This document shows, one piece after another, positions 52,078 to 60,799 of a stretch of DNA of 64,000 nucleotides; the first letter of the stretch is position 1, and every line of letters starts with the position of its first letter. This stretch comes from an uncultured Sutterella sp. (GTDB lineage Bacteria > Pseudomonadota > Gammaproteobacteria > Burkholderiales > Burkholderiaceae_F): assembly GCA_905202595.1 (NCBI GenBank), contig CAJKSP010000004.1, forward strand, positions 18,250 through 82,249, given 5' to 3'. The position numbers and the translations under genes are program-made. The notes under the pieces were generated by a model that was not told where the DNA came from, searched no databases, and was given only the letters and a program-made list of their open reading frames with translations.

Positions 52078-53205
52078 TTAAATCACAACGGCTGCCGCCT
52101 TGACCTGCGCCCAAACTTGCATGCCCGGCGTCAGCTTCAAGTCTGCCGCACTCCGGCGCAGCAGGCGCGAAAGAAGCCATTCGCCGTCATGCTCAAGCTT
52201 CACAATGGCATAAGCGCTCTCTGCGCCGTCTTCAAGCTCCTCTACCGCCGCTATGCGTGCAGGAAGAATATTGCGAATAGAAGTTTCGCCAGGATGATCA
52301 ATTGAAATCGAAACGTCCCGAGCCAGAATGCGGATGCGAATGCGGCTGCCTCGAGCTAGCGATGCCGCTGCGACTTCAAAGCGCCACGCCCCCGTCTTCA
52401 CCATGGCCGTACGCCACTGCGGCGATATGTCCTCAACAACACCATCGAGCACGGCCGCTTCCCCGTATTCGGTGCGCACGGGCATGCGCACATCGGCAAG
52501 CACGTCCGAGAGCGAACCGGCAGCCAGGACACGTCCAGCTTCCATCACCACAAGCTCATCGGCAAGTCTCGCCATTTCATCGGCTGAGTGCGTCACATAA
52601 AGAACGGGGATCTGCAACTCGTCGCGAAGCTTTTCAAGCCAAGGAAGAATTTCGCGCCGCCTGGCCCAATCCAATGCAGCAAGCGGCTCATCCATGAGAA
52701 GAACGTCTGGCTGCAGCGTAAGCGCTCTAGCGATGGCGCAGCGCTGCCTTTCACCTCCCGACAGCTCCGAAACGCGTCGTTTGAGAAGGTGCCCGATGCC
52801 TAAAAGCTCTACCGCCTCCTTCAGACGCTCCCGCCCGCCAGGGACCCGCGCGCGCTCCAAGCCGAATGTGAGATTCTTTTCCACATTGAGATGCGTGAAA
52901 AGGCTTGCTTCCTGAAAGACATAGCCTAAATTCCGTTCGTAAGTCGGCACAAAGAGGCCCGCTGTATCGTCCTGCCACAGCTGCTCGCCGATGCGCACGC
53001 TGCCTTGACCGCGCTCAAGGCCTGCCACACAGCGAAGAAGCGTCGTCTTGCCGCAGCCTGATGGACCGAAGAGCACCACGATGCCGGAAGTTGGAATAGC
53101 CACATCGACATCGAGCACAAAGCCGGTTTCTCGTGCAAACCGCAGCGTCGCTCTGCCCCAGGCAGAAGAAGCCTGCCGTGCTGATTCCATTTGCAAATTG
53201 GACAT
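52078..53205 (-). CDS. modC: Molybdate ABC transporter ATP-binding protein
   Basis: ModC (375 aa) powers molybdate import. Walker A GPSGCGKTT, Q-loop YVFQEASLF, signature LSGGERQRCAIARAL, Walker B VLLMDEPLAALD and the switch VTHSADE are intact. The C-terminal Mop/TOBE region (about 290-375), which binds oxyanion, is present. ATG 53205 begins right after the modB stop, with ribosome signals inside modB; an earlier in-frame ATG at 53238 would overlap modB. An N-terminal extension of about 25 residues precedes the ABC core. Confidence 0.94.
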   Translation of the reverse strand: MSNLQMESARQASSAWGRATLRFARETGFVLDVDVAIPTSGIVVLFGPSGCGKTTLLRCVAGLERGQGSVRIGEQLWQDDTAGLFVPTYERNLGYVFQEASLFTHLNVEKNLTFGLERARVPGGRERLKEAVELLGIGHLLKRRVSELSGGERQRCAIARALTLQPDVLLMDEPLAALDWARRREILPWLEKLRDELQIPVLYVTHSADEMARLADELVVMEAGRVLAAGSLSDVLADVRMPVRTEYGEAAVLDGVVEDISPQWRTAMVKTGAWRFEVAAASLARGSRIRIRILARDVSISIDHPGETSIRNILPARIAAVEELEDGAESAYAIVKLEHDGEWLLSRLLRRSAADLKLTPGMQVWAQVKAAAVVI

Positions 53206-53206
53206 A

Positions 53207-53890
53207 TCACCGCCTGTCGGGACCGGCTTTGGCGCCATTCAGAAGATTAAGCGCCATCAGTATGGCAAAGCTGAAAAGAAGCATGCCGCCAGCGAGCAGA
53301 TGCGCCTTTGTATATTCCATGGCCTCGACGTAGCTGTAAATTTCGGTCGAGACGACTTGCGTGCGTCCTGGAATGTTGCCGCCGATCATCAGCACAACGC
53401 CGAATTCACCGATCGTATGCGCAAAGGTCATGAGGATGCCCGTCATGATGCCCTGACGAGCCAGCGGGATGACGACATGAAGAAATGCATCCAAGGGCCG
53501 GCACCGCAATGTGGCTGCGACTTCCATCGGCCGCTCTCCGATGCTCTTGAAGGCGGTGACGAGCGGCTGCGCCATGAAGGGCATCGAATAAAGAACCGAA
53601 CCGACAACCAAACCGAAGAAGGTGAAGTTGAGCGTTCCTAAGCCAAGCTTGTCCGTCACGAAGCCGACGGGACCATTAGGGCCAAGCGCGATAAGAATGT
53701 AGAAGCCAAGCACGGAAGGCGGTAGCACCAGCGGCAGCGTCACGACGGCCCCGACTGCCGCACGCAGCCGGCCGACTCCCCGAGCGAGCCACCAAGATAA
53801 CGGCAGGCCGATGCACAGCAGAATCGCCGTAGTCACAGCCGCCAGCTCAAGCGAAAGGCCAACAGGCCTGAGCTCTTCCCAAGTGAACAT
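53207..53890 (-). CDS. modB: Molybdate ABC transporter permease
   Basis: ModB (227 aa) is the membrane channel subunit with about five or six helices. The start region SLELAAVTTAILLCIGLPLSWWLAR, LPLVLPPSVLGFY and the coupling loop EVAATLRCRPLDAFLHVVIPLA, followed by FAHTIGEFGVVLMIGGNIPG, are typical. ATG 53890 is preferred; the TTG six codons upstream is less likely. It follows modA by 121 bases, a gap that contains palindromes. Confidence 0.94.
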   Translation of the reverse strand: MFTWEELRPVGLSLELAAVTTAILLCIGLPLSWWLARGVGRLRAAVGAVVTLPLVLPPSVLGFYILIALGPNGPVGFVTDKLGLGTLNFTFFGLVVGSVLYSMPFMAQPLVTAFKSIGERPMEVAATLRCRPLDAFLHVVIPLARQGIMTGILMTFAHTIGEFGVVLMIGGNIPGRTQVVSTEIYSYVEAMEYTKAHLLAGGMLLFSFAILMALNLLNGAKAGPDRR

Positions 53891-53929
53891 CGCAGAAAGG
53901 CAAAACAAAAAAGAAGCGTCTCAGAAGGC

Positions 53930-53990
53930 GAAAAAATGGAGAGTTCCTCGATTGAGGCATATGCCTCGCAACGCTCTCAAGAATTCAATT
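53930..53990 (-). promoter_or_regulatory. Nested palindromes between modA and modB
   Basis: The gap holds GAGGCATATGCCTC (53954-53967), a perfect 14-bp palindrome, next to CCTCGATTGAGG and flanked by GAGAG/CTCTC. In mRNA they could fold into one stem. It may stabilise the upstream modA message or reduce modB expression; no T run follows. Confidence 0.35.
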
Positions 53991-54011
53991 GCCAGGCTGA
54001 ACCCGCTCGAC

Positions 54012-54779
54012 TCACTGAGCCGTATCGTAGCCGTACGCCGCACGAATCTTGGATGCCGCCTCGCTTTCCTTGAGAAACTTCAAAAAGCGATGCGCACCGC
54101 TGTTTTCTTTGCCGTGCCGGAGAAGCACAGCATCCTGTGCGATAGGCTTGTAGAGGGACTGAGGCAGAATCCAGCCCGACCCTGAGGTGATCTTGCCATC
54201 CTTGAAGCACTGTGAAAGCGCAATGAACCCCGCTTGCGCATTTCCCGTCTTTACGAACTGAAAGGTCTTGCCGATGCTGTCGCCTTCAACGATCTTCGGC
54301 GCGACAGCTGATTCAATGCCGAGACTCCTCATCGCTTCATGGGCGGCAAGACCGTAAGGCGCCAGCTTGGGATTGGCTACCGCAACGTGTGCGACAGCTC
54401 CCGTTTTCAGTACGTCTGCATTCCCCTTGATCAAATTCGCATCGCTTGACCAGAGGACAAGCCTGCCGATGGCATAAGTGAAAGCCGTGCCGGGGACGGC
54501 ATAGCCCTCATCAAGCGCCTTCTTCGGCGTAGTGTCGTCCGCCGCAAGCAGCACATCAAAAGGTGCGCCATTTTTTATCTGCGCATAAAAAGCGCCGGTC
54601 GCACCAAAAGAAAGAACGACTCGGTCCCCCGTCGCCTTTTCATAAATAGGGGCCAGCTCTTTGGCTGGCGCCGTGAAGTTGGCTGCCACTGCAACATTGA
54701 TCTGCTCCGCTTGAACCGCTTGCATGGCAGAAAAAACCGCGGCAACTGTAGCTGCAGATAAAAGTATTTTCTTCATCAT
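54012..54779 (-). CDS. modA: Molybdate-binding periplasmic protein
   Basis: ModA (255 aa) delivers molybdate or tungstate to ModBC. A signal peptide (about 1-24, ending VQA) is followed by INVAVAANFTAPAKELA, the anion-binding SFGATGAFYAQIKNGAPFDVLLAADDTTP and the later NPKLAPYGLAAHEAM. AAGGAAG precedes the ATG. It is the first gene of a leftward modABC operon, divergent from modE, with two matching palindromes between them. Confidence 0.95.
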   Translation of the reverse strand: MMKKILLSAATVAAVFSAMQAVQAEQINVAVAANFTAPAKELAPIYEKATGDRVVLSFGATGAFYAQIKNGAPFDVLLAADDTTPKKALDEGYAVPGTAFTYAIGRLVLWSSDANLIKGNADVLKTGAVAHVAVANPKLAPYGLAAHEAMRSLGIESAVAPKIVEGDSIGKTFQFVKTGNAQAGFIALSQCFKDGKITSGSGWILPQSLYKPIAQDAVLLRHGKENSGAHRFLKFLKESEAASKIRAAYGYDTAQ

Positions 54780-54880
54780 GCTGAATCTTCCTTTTTGCTC
54801 TGTCGACAGACTTGCCGCCAGGCTGCGCTTGTTCTGTTCTACGTCTGCACGCGTTTTCCTTAGAATGGAAACGCTTCAAA

Positions 54881-54903
54881 CGCTATTCCTTTTAAGAATA
54901 ACG
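54881..54903. promoter_or_regulatory. Probable ModE operator 1
   Basis: CGCTATTC-N7-GAATAACG is an inverted repeat (7 of 8 bases) about 100 bases upstream of modA. It resembles the CGCTATAT-type half-sites of the known ModE box, and a second copy lies 38 bases away. Molybdate-bound ModE is expected to repress modABC here. Confidence 0.65.
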
Positions 54904-54918
54904 AAGCTCCTTTGAAAG

Positions 54919-54941
54919 CGCAATTCCATTTTCGAATAGCG
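54919..54941. promoter_or_regulatory. Probable ModE operator 2
   Basis: CGCAATTC-N7-GAATAGCG has the same design and spacing as operator 1 (7 of 8 bases paired) and lies 33 bases before the modE ATG. Its position suits modE autoregulation. Confidence 0.65.
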
Positions 54942-54973
54942 GCAGCGCTGGTATCAATTCTTTGGATGTTCGC

Positions 54974-55753
54974 ATGCCCAGCAATCAAGCAGACCCCGTA
55001 ATGCTCGCCGGACTTTTGAACGAGCAGGCCGATAAGCGTATTGACATCTTGAGGCGCATCGGAGACGTCGGTTCCATTTCTGAAGCGGCACGTGGTGCCG
55101 GCGTGAGTTACAAGGCTGCCTGGCAAGCCATCGAAACGCTTGAAAACCTTGCGGGAGGCGAACTGGTGGAAAAAGCCGTTGGCGGCGTGCGCGGCGGCGG
55201 CTCGAAGCTCACGGCCAAAGGCCGTCAAGTACTAGAAATTGCCGACGAGCTTGCTCGTGCTCGAGCCGATGTGCTCGCACGATTCCGAGCTACCGGCTCC
55301 GCTCGGGATCTGCATCGCATCGGCAGCAGCACACTGAGAACATCCATGCGAAATCAGTTCCCAGCCAAAATCGTGACGATGAAGATCGGCTCGGCACTCG
55401 TGCGCCTCATCCTTCAGATCGACGACACGCATCTCATCCGCGCCTCCGTCACTAAAGAGTCTGCGCAGCTGCTTGGCCTGTCCGAAGGCATGGAGGTACT
55501 TGCACTTGCTAAAGCAACGGGAGTCGAAATCTCTGCGGGATTTCCGCCCCATGACAACGAACGCCGCGAAAATCAAATAGTCGGAGAAGTCATCCGTTCT
55601 GAGAGAGCGGCCAAAGGAGGCGAATGCTCCCTACGCCTGCCGTCTGGCTTGGTCATTGTCGGCTTTGCTCGAGGACAGCACGGCCTCAAGATCAATCAGA
55701 AGGCCGTAGCCACAATCCCATCTTCGGCCATTGTCATCGCGCTGCCAGGCTGA
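54974..55753 (+). CDS. modE: Molybdate-responsive transcriptional regulator ModE
   Basis: ModE (259 aa) senses molybdate and represses the transporter. The N-terminal winged helix has IGDVGSISEAARGAGVSYKAAWQAIETL and a GGGSKLTAKG wing. Two TOBE (Mop) domains follow: SMRNQFPAKIVTMKIGSAL with VTKESAQLLGL, then the second with LVIVGFARGQHGLKI. The full E. coli-like architecture is present. ATG 54974 is likely; a TTG four codons upstream is possible. It is divergent from modABC. Confidence 0.95.
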   Translation: MPSNQADPVMLAGLLNEQADKRIDILRRIGDVGSISEAARGAGVSYKAAWQAIETLENLAGGELVEKAVGGVRGGGSKLTAKGRQVLEIADELARARADVLARFRATGSARDLHRIGSSTLRTSMRNQFPAKIVTMKIGSALVRLILQIDDTHLIRASVTKESAQLLGLSEGMEVLALAKATGVEISAGFPPHDNERRENQIVGEVIRSERAAKGGECSLRLPSGLVIVGFARGQHGLKINQKAVATIPSSAIVIALPG

Positions 55754-55819
55754 AACGCTTTCCGCATTGCTCTTCGAAGCTGCCGCCTAAGCAGATTTTC
55801 TGAAGGCAAGCTTATGCCA

Positions 55820-55833
55820 TTGACGATAATCAA
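55820..55833. promoter_or_regulatory. FNR-type box upstream of tetrahaem cytochrome
   Basis: TTGAC-GATA-ATCAA differs from the FNR consensus TTGAT-N4-ATCAA in one base. A TACAAT -10-like element starts 25 bases from its centre (55852-55857). It lies about 200 bases before the cytochrome start. The same TTGAC-GAT form occurs before frdC. Confidence 0.6.
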
Positions 55834-56030
55834 GGCTTACTTACCCTTCCTTACAATTGGCTGAATATCATTACCTCCTGTCTGATTTTTCGACCGATGG
55901 CGGTTTGTCTGCGACGTTATTTTCCCTCGGAGCTGCACGACCCCCTCGAATCTCTCCCCGGCGCGACACCGGTAAGCCGAGCCGATCGAGAACCCTAGGG
56001 AAGCCATCCATCTGGAAATAGGTTAACAAA

Positions 56031-56633
56031 ATGGAAAAGAACAGCAAGTGGTATCTCGCCATGATCTGCCTCATCGGCGTGGTCATCGGCATTGTGTTTG
56101 TCGGCGTGCTGACGAGCGTCGTTCACTGGGCTGGCTCGGTCAAGTTCTGCGGCGAGTTCTGCCACTCGATGGATGCGACGTATGTCGCCTATCAGAAGGG
56201 TCTTCACTATCGCACCAGCTCCGGCGCTACCGCCGGTTGCTCGGATTGCCATCTGAAGAACCACTCCAATGAACATGTCGGCCCGATCGATTATGTGGCC
56301 CTGCTCCTCGATAAGGCGCATGCTGGCTCCGTCTCCCTCGTCGGCGAAATTCAGGGCTCGATGAGCACGCCGGAAAAGCAGCTCGCCATGCGTCCGAAGC
56401 TCGCTGCTGAAGTGCATGAGCAGATGGTCGACCGCAACTTCTCGGCCTGCCGTGGCTGCCACGACGTCGAAAAGATGTACGACCCGAAGAAGCCGATGGT
56501 TTCCGAATTCCATCGTGGCATGGGCCCCAACTCGGAAAAGAAGGTGGACTGCCTCGCCTGCCATCCGACTGCCGGCCACAACTACGGCTACAAGCTGAGC
56601 TACAACAAGCCTGCTGAACAAGCCGCCAAGTAA
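56031..56633 (+). CDS. NapC/NrfH-type tetrahaem cytochrome c
   Basis: A 200-aa membrane-anchored quinol dehydrogenase-type cytochrome. One N-terminal helix (about 8-31) is followed by four haem sites: Cys40-x3-Cys44-His45 (with Met47 as in CHxM, the axial Met of NrfH), Cys70-SD-Cys73-His74, Cys140-RG-Cys143-His144 and Cys174-LA-Cys177-His178. The first motif has three rather than two residues between the cysteines. The family passes electrons from menaquinol to periplasmic reductases. No nrfA, nap, tor or flavocytochrome gene is adjacent, so the partner is unknown. An FNR-like box and long leader precede it and a terminator follows: it is a single-gene unit. Confidence 0.9.
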   Translation: MEKNSKWYLAMICLIGVVIGIVFVGVLTSVVHWAGSVKFCGEFCHSMDATYVAYQKGLHYRTSSGATAGCSDCHLKNHSNEHVGPIDYVALLLDKAHAGSVSLVGEIQGSMSTPEKQLAMRPKLAAEVHEQMVDRNFSACRGCHDVEKMYDPKKPMVSEFHRGMGPNSEKKVDCLACHPTAGHNYGYKLSYNKPAEQAAK

Positions 56634-56681
56634 AGCGTGAATGTGGCCTGCACTGCTTCGGCGCGCAGTGCCATGCATGCT

Positions 56682-56714
56682 CAAGCCTCCGGTTTTCCCC
56701 CGGAGGCTTTTTTG
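56682..56714 (+). terminator. Terminator after tetrahaem cytochrome
   Basis: AAGCCTCCGG (56683-56692) pairs with CCGGAGGCTT (56700-56709), followed by TTTTTG. Confidence 0.88.
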
Positions 56715-56813
56715 TTGCGCAGCCGCCGGCAAAGCTGAGATTGTTAGAATTTCGGCCATCACTACGACTTCGCCCGGCCGTCAGCGTTGCTGCTCCCGGG
56801 CATTGGATAGATC

Positions 56814-59486
56814 ATGCCCAAGACGATTCTGCGCACCGACTACAAAGTGCCGCCGTACCTCATTGACACCGTGCGGCTGGAATTCGACCTCGATGCTGAA
56901 AGCACGGCCGTCGTCAACACGATGCACGTGATTCCGAATGCCGAAAGCAACGAGCGCTATGCACCGCTCTTTTTGAACGGCGAATCGCTGACGCTTGTCA
57001 GCGTTGCCGTGAACGGCGCGCCTCTGGATGAAAGCGCCTATTCCGTCACGTCGAACGGCCTTGAAATCCGCCGCTTCAAGGCGCCTGCCACCGTAACGGT
57101 CGTCAATCGATTCAGCCCCAGCGCCAATACCGCGCTGATGGGCATCTACGCTTCCGGTCGCAATCTCATGAGCCAATGCGAAGCGGAGGGCTTCCGCCGC
57201 ATCACGTACTTTATGGACCGTCCGGATGTCCTGGCGCGCTATACAACAGTGATTCGCGCCTCAAAGACGCAATACCCGGTAGTGCTCTCCAACGGCAACA
57301 TGAAGGGAGAAAAGGATCTTGGCGACGGCCGCCGCGAGGTCACTTTCGTCGATCCGTTCCCCAAGCCCTGCTACCTCTTTGCACTTGTAGCCGGCGACCT
57401 GTCGCCGCGCAAAGAAATGTTCACGCTCAAAGATGGACGCACTGTCGAACTTTCAGTGTGGGTTGATCCGCAGGATGCTCAGAAATCCGCCTTCACACTG
57501 GAAAGCCTCAAGAAAGCCATCCGCTGGGACGAAGAACGCTGGGGGCTGGAGCTTGATCTTGACAACTTCAAGATCGTTGCAACGAACGACTTCAATTTCG
57601 GCGCCATGGAGAACAAGGGCCTCAACATCTTCAACGCCAAATACGCTCTCGCTTCGCCTGAATCCGCAACCGATGAAGACTACTTCCGCATTCAGGAGGT
57701 CGTTGGACACGAGTACTTCCACAACTGGACTGGCGACCGCGTGACGCTTCGCGATTGGTTCCAGCTCACGCTTAAAGAAGGACTGACAGACTTCCGCGAT
57801 CAGGAATTTTCCTCCGACATGCTGGGAGAGCCGAGCGCGCGCGCTGTGCAGCGCATCAAGGACGTCATTGCGCTGCGTACCGGTCAATTTCCGGAAGATG
57901 CTGGCCCCATGGCACATCCCATTCGCCCGGAAAGCTACGAAGAGATCAGCAATTTTTATACAAACACCGTCTACAACAAAGGCGCCGAAGTCATCCGCAT
58001 GCTGCAGACGCTGCTCGGCCGAGAAGTATTCCGCAAGGGACTTGAGGAATACATCCGCACAAACGACGGCCACGCGGTAACGTGCGAAGCTTTCTTGGAC
58101 GCCATGGCCAAAGTCTCCGGCCGAGCTCTCTCTCAGTTCAAGCGCTGGTACTCTCAAGCCGGCACGCCGCGCATCAACGTGCGCAGCGTCTGGAATGAAG
58201 CGGAGAAGACGCTTTCTCTGACAGCCGTTCAGTCAACGCCGCCCACGCCTGGTCAGAGCTTCAAGCGGCCAGTTCTCATTCCGTTCCCGGTTGCGCTGCT
58301 CGATGCCAACGGCAAAGACTTGCCTGTCCAGCTACAAGGCGAAGCGACAGCGCCCGCTGCCGGCACGCGGATGCTCGAGCTTGCTGATGAGGAAACGACC
58401 TTCGTCTTTTGCGGCCTGACGGTAAAGCCGCGCGTCTCGCTCAATCGCGGGTTTGCCGCGCCAGTGATCATAGATGCCGGCTATGACGACGACGATCTGG
58501 CCTTCTTTGCGTCGTACGACTCTGATCCCTTCAATCGATGGGATGCAATGAACGAACTCATGATTCGAGCCGTACGCGCGCAGGCCCGCGCTATGCTGCT
58601 CGGCACGTCTCAGGATGTTGATCCCAAGCTGCTCGCAGCCGCCGGTGAAATTCTCAAGAATGCCGACCTCTCGCCAGCCTTCAAAGCAGTTGCGCTCACA
58701 ATGCCGTCCGAACGCGTCGTCGCCGACTCGATGCCGCTCATCGATCCGCAGGCTATTCACGCCGGATGGCTTGCTGTACGCCAGGCCATCGCGAACCGCC
58801 ACCTGTCTGCCTTCCTTGCAGCGGCAGATGAATGCGCCACGCCCGGCGACTATGATCCGAACCCGTCGGATGCCGGCAAGCGTGCGCTTAAGAATGTCTG
58901 CCTCAGCTACGGCATTGCAGCAGGAAATTCGAGCGCAACGATCAAAATCCGCGATCAATTCAACCTGGCCAACAACCTGACAGACAAGCTTGCCGCGCTT
59001 CGCATGATGGTGAACTCGCCGACGCCTGCCAAGCAGGACATGGAAGTCGCAGCGTTTCAAGAATGGGCCTCTACGCCCCTTCTGCTCAACAAGTGGCTCG
59101 CGGTGCAGGCTACAGCGCAGTCCTTCCCAGGTGAAACGCCCGTGCTTGACCGCGTGCGCGCGCTCGTCGGAATGGAGTGGTTCAATCTCAAGAACCCCAA
59201 TATGGTCTTCTCACTCGTGTTGCCGTTCTTTATTCAGAACCCTGCCGAATTCCACCGCGCCGACGGTGCAGGCTACGAGTTCTGGGCCGAAATGGTGATG
59301 GCGCTCAATCCGATCAATCCGCAGGTCTGCGCCCGCGTTGCACGCGCGCTGGAAAACTGGCGCCGCTTCACGCCGGAAATCGCCAAGAGGATGCACGATG
59401 CCCTCGAGAGCATCTGGGTCCGCCGCGATGAACTGCAGCCAACGGTGCGAGAAGTCATCGACAAGGCGCTCCACAACCCGGTATAG
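56814..59486 (+). CDS. pepN: Aminopeptidase N
   Basis: PepN (890 aa) is the main broad M1 aminopeptidase of the cytoplasm. It has the exopeptidase motif GAMENKG, zinc motif HEYFHNW with the distal Glu in LKEGLTDFRDQEFSSD, and the Tyr-containing NNxYxKGAEVIRM region (NFYTNTVYNKGAEVIRM). The four-domain length matches E. coli (870). It precedes fbp by 80 bases, as in other betaproteobacteria. Confidence 0.97.
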   Translation: MPKTILRTDYKVPPYLIDTVRLEFDLDAESTAVVNTMHVIPNAESNERYAPLFLNGESLTLVSVAVNGAPLDESAYSVTSNGLEIRRFKAPATVTVVNRFSPSANTALMGIYASGRNLMSQCEAEGFRRITYFMDRPDVLARYTTVIRASKTQYPVVLSNGNMKGEKDLGDGRREVTFVDPFPKPCYLFALVAGDLSPRKEMFTLKDGRTVELSVWVDPQDAQKSAFTLESLKKAIRWDEERWGLELDLDNFKIVATNDFNFGAMENKGLNIFNAKYALASPESATDEDYFRIQEVVGHEYFHNWTGDRVTLRDWFQLTLKEGLTDFRDQEFSSDMLGEPSARAVQRIKDVIALRTGQFPEDAGPMAHPIRPESYEEISNFYTNTVYNKGAEVIRMLQTLLGREVFRKGLEEYIRTNDGHAVTCEAFLDAMAKVSGRALSQFKRWYSQAGTPRINVRSVWNEAEKTLSLTAVQSTPPTPGQSFKRPVLIPFPVALLDANGKDLPVQLQGEATAPAAGTRMLELADEETTFVFCGLTVKPRVSLNRGFAAPVIIDAGYDDDDLAFFASYDSDPFNRWDAMNELMIRAVRAQARAMLLGTSQDVDPKLLAAAGEILKNADLSPAFKAVALTMPSERVVADSMPLIDPQAIHAGWLAVRQAIANRHLSAFLAAADECATPGDYDPNPSDAGKRALKNVCLSYGIAAGNSSATIKIRDQFNLANNLTDKLAALRMMVNSPTPAKQDMEVAAFQEWASTPLLLNKWLAVQATAQSFPGETPVLDRVRALVGMEWFNLKNPNMVFSLVLPFFIQNPAEFHRADGAGYEFWAEMVMALNPINPQVCARVARALENWRRFTPEIAKRMHDALESIWVRRDELQPTVREVIDKALHNPV

Positions 59487-59566
59487 CGTCAGGCTTCCAT
59501 TCGACGGCGTCCTCGCTTACGCTCTAAGAGGACGCCTCAGTCCATCATCATCCTAGGAAGAAGAAA

Positions 59567-60568
59567 GTGACAGCTCTTTCGCTTCAGCAATATTTAGGCC
59601 GCGAAGAAACGCTTCGCGGCCTCGATCCCAAACTCGTTCGGCTTCTGCTGAACATCGCCGAAGCCTGCAAGACGATCAGCAGCGAAGTGCGCTGCGGCGC
59701 GCTCGCCGGCGTTCTTGGCCTTGCCGGCTCTGAAAACGTACAGGGCGAAGAACAGAAGAAGCTCGACATCATCAGCAACGGCATCTTCGTTGACGCCGTA
59801 GCTCGCTCCGGCTCCTGCTGCGGAATGGTGAGCGAGGAAGTCGATCATCCGATTGCCGTGCCAGAAACGGAAGAAATCGGACCTTATCTGGTGACCTTTG
59901 ATCCGCTCGACGGTTCTTCGAACATCGACATCAACGTGTCAATCGGCTCGATCTTCGGCATTCTGCCTGCTGGTCGCCCCAAGCGCACCCCCGCCGAAGC
60001 AGATTTTCTTCGGCCCGGGCGAGAGCTGGTCGCTGCCGGCTACTGCATGTATGGTCCGCAGACTCAGCTCGTACTCACGCTGCGCCGTGGCGTCGTCATG
60101 TTCACGCTCGACCCGCGCACCGGCACGTTTATTCTTACCCGCGAGAATGTGACAGTGCCCCGCGAAGCGAAAGAATTTGCCATCAACTGCTCCAATCAGC
60201 GCTTCTGGGAAAAGCCCGTCCAGCGCTACATTGCTGAACTTGTGCAAGGTGCAGACGGTCCGCGAGGTAAAAATTACAACATGCGCTGGATCGCAGCCAT
60301 GGTGGCAGAAGTGCACCGCATTCTGCAGCGCGGCGGCATCTTCATGTATCCTCGCGATTCCCGTAATCCTGATCGGCCGGGCAAGCTTCGTCTACTCTAT
60401 GAAGCCAATCCCATGTCGCTCATCATGGAGAATGCACAGGGAGAATCGACGAACGGCCACGAACGCATTCTCGATATCGTTCCTGAAAAAATTCACCAGC
60501 GCGTCGCGGTCTTTCTCGGCGCCGGCGAAGAAGTTGAAACCGTTACGTCCTATCACCGCGAAGCCTGA
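59567..60568 (+). CDS. fbp: Fructose-1,6-bisphosphatase class I
   Basis: Fbp (333 aa) is the gluconeogenic phosphatase. It has the metal motif DPLDGSSNIDIN, the earlier Glu in SEEVDHP, and the sugar-binding NMRWIAAMVAEVHRIL with GGIFMYPRDSRN. It starts with GTG at 59567 behind AGGAAG. The window thus encodes both the aldolase and the bisphosphatase, while phosphofructokinase is not seen. Confidence 0.97.
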   Translation: MTALSLQQYLGREETLRGLDPKLVRLLLNIAEACKTISSEVRCGALAGVLGLAGSENVQGEEQKKLDIISNGIFVDAVARSGSCCGMVSEEVDHPIAVPETEEIGPYLVTFDPLDGSSNIDINVSIGSIFGILPAGRPKRTPAEADFLRPGRELVAAGYCMYGPQTQLVLTLRRGVVMFTLDPRTGTFILTRENVTVPREAKEFAINCSNQRFWEKPVQRYIAELVQGADGPRGKNYNMRWIAAMVAEVHRILQRGGIFMYPRDSRNPDRPGKLRLLYEANPMSLIMENAQGESTNGHERILDIVPEKIHQRVAVFLGAGEEVETVTSYHREA

Positions 60569-60721
60569 TTCCTCGGAGAGAAGGAAATGGCGCATGCCGC
60601 AGCGACAAGCGTCCAAGTCGGAAGAAGATCTTCCGACCCATGCAGATCTCGCATGGCATGCTCCTGCCGCTTTTCTTCGTGAGGTTTCACATCATCGATG
60701 AAGAGCGAGAATGCTCCTTCA

Positions 60722-60764
60722 AAAAAGCCTCCAGCCGCTAAAAGCGGATGGAGGCTTTGCTTTA
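60722..60764. terminator. Terminator after fbp
   Basis: AAAGCCTCC (60724-60732) pairs with GGAGGCTTT (60750-60758) around a second small stem CCGCT/AGCGG. A-rich and T-rich flanks make it usable by the convergent LapA-domain gene too. Confidence 0.8.
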
Positions 60765-60799
60765 AGCGACAAATTTGCTCGCTGACTTTTGCCGAATAA

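Noticed and set aside
55995..56762. Open frame of 255 codons opposite the tetrahaem cytochrome
   Set aside because: The plus strand has four haem motifs and a membrane anchor; the minus frame has no similarity.
60587..60676. Small plus-strand frame of 29 codons after fbp with a good ribosome site
   Set aside because: It shows no known family, hydrophobic or charged pattern, and lies between fbp and its terminator; a chance frame is more likely.
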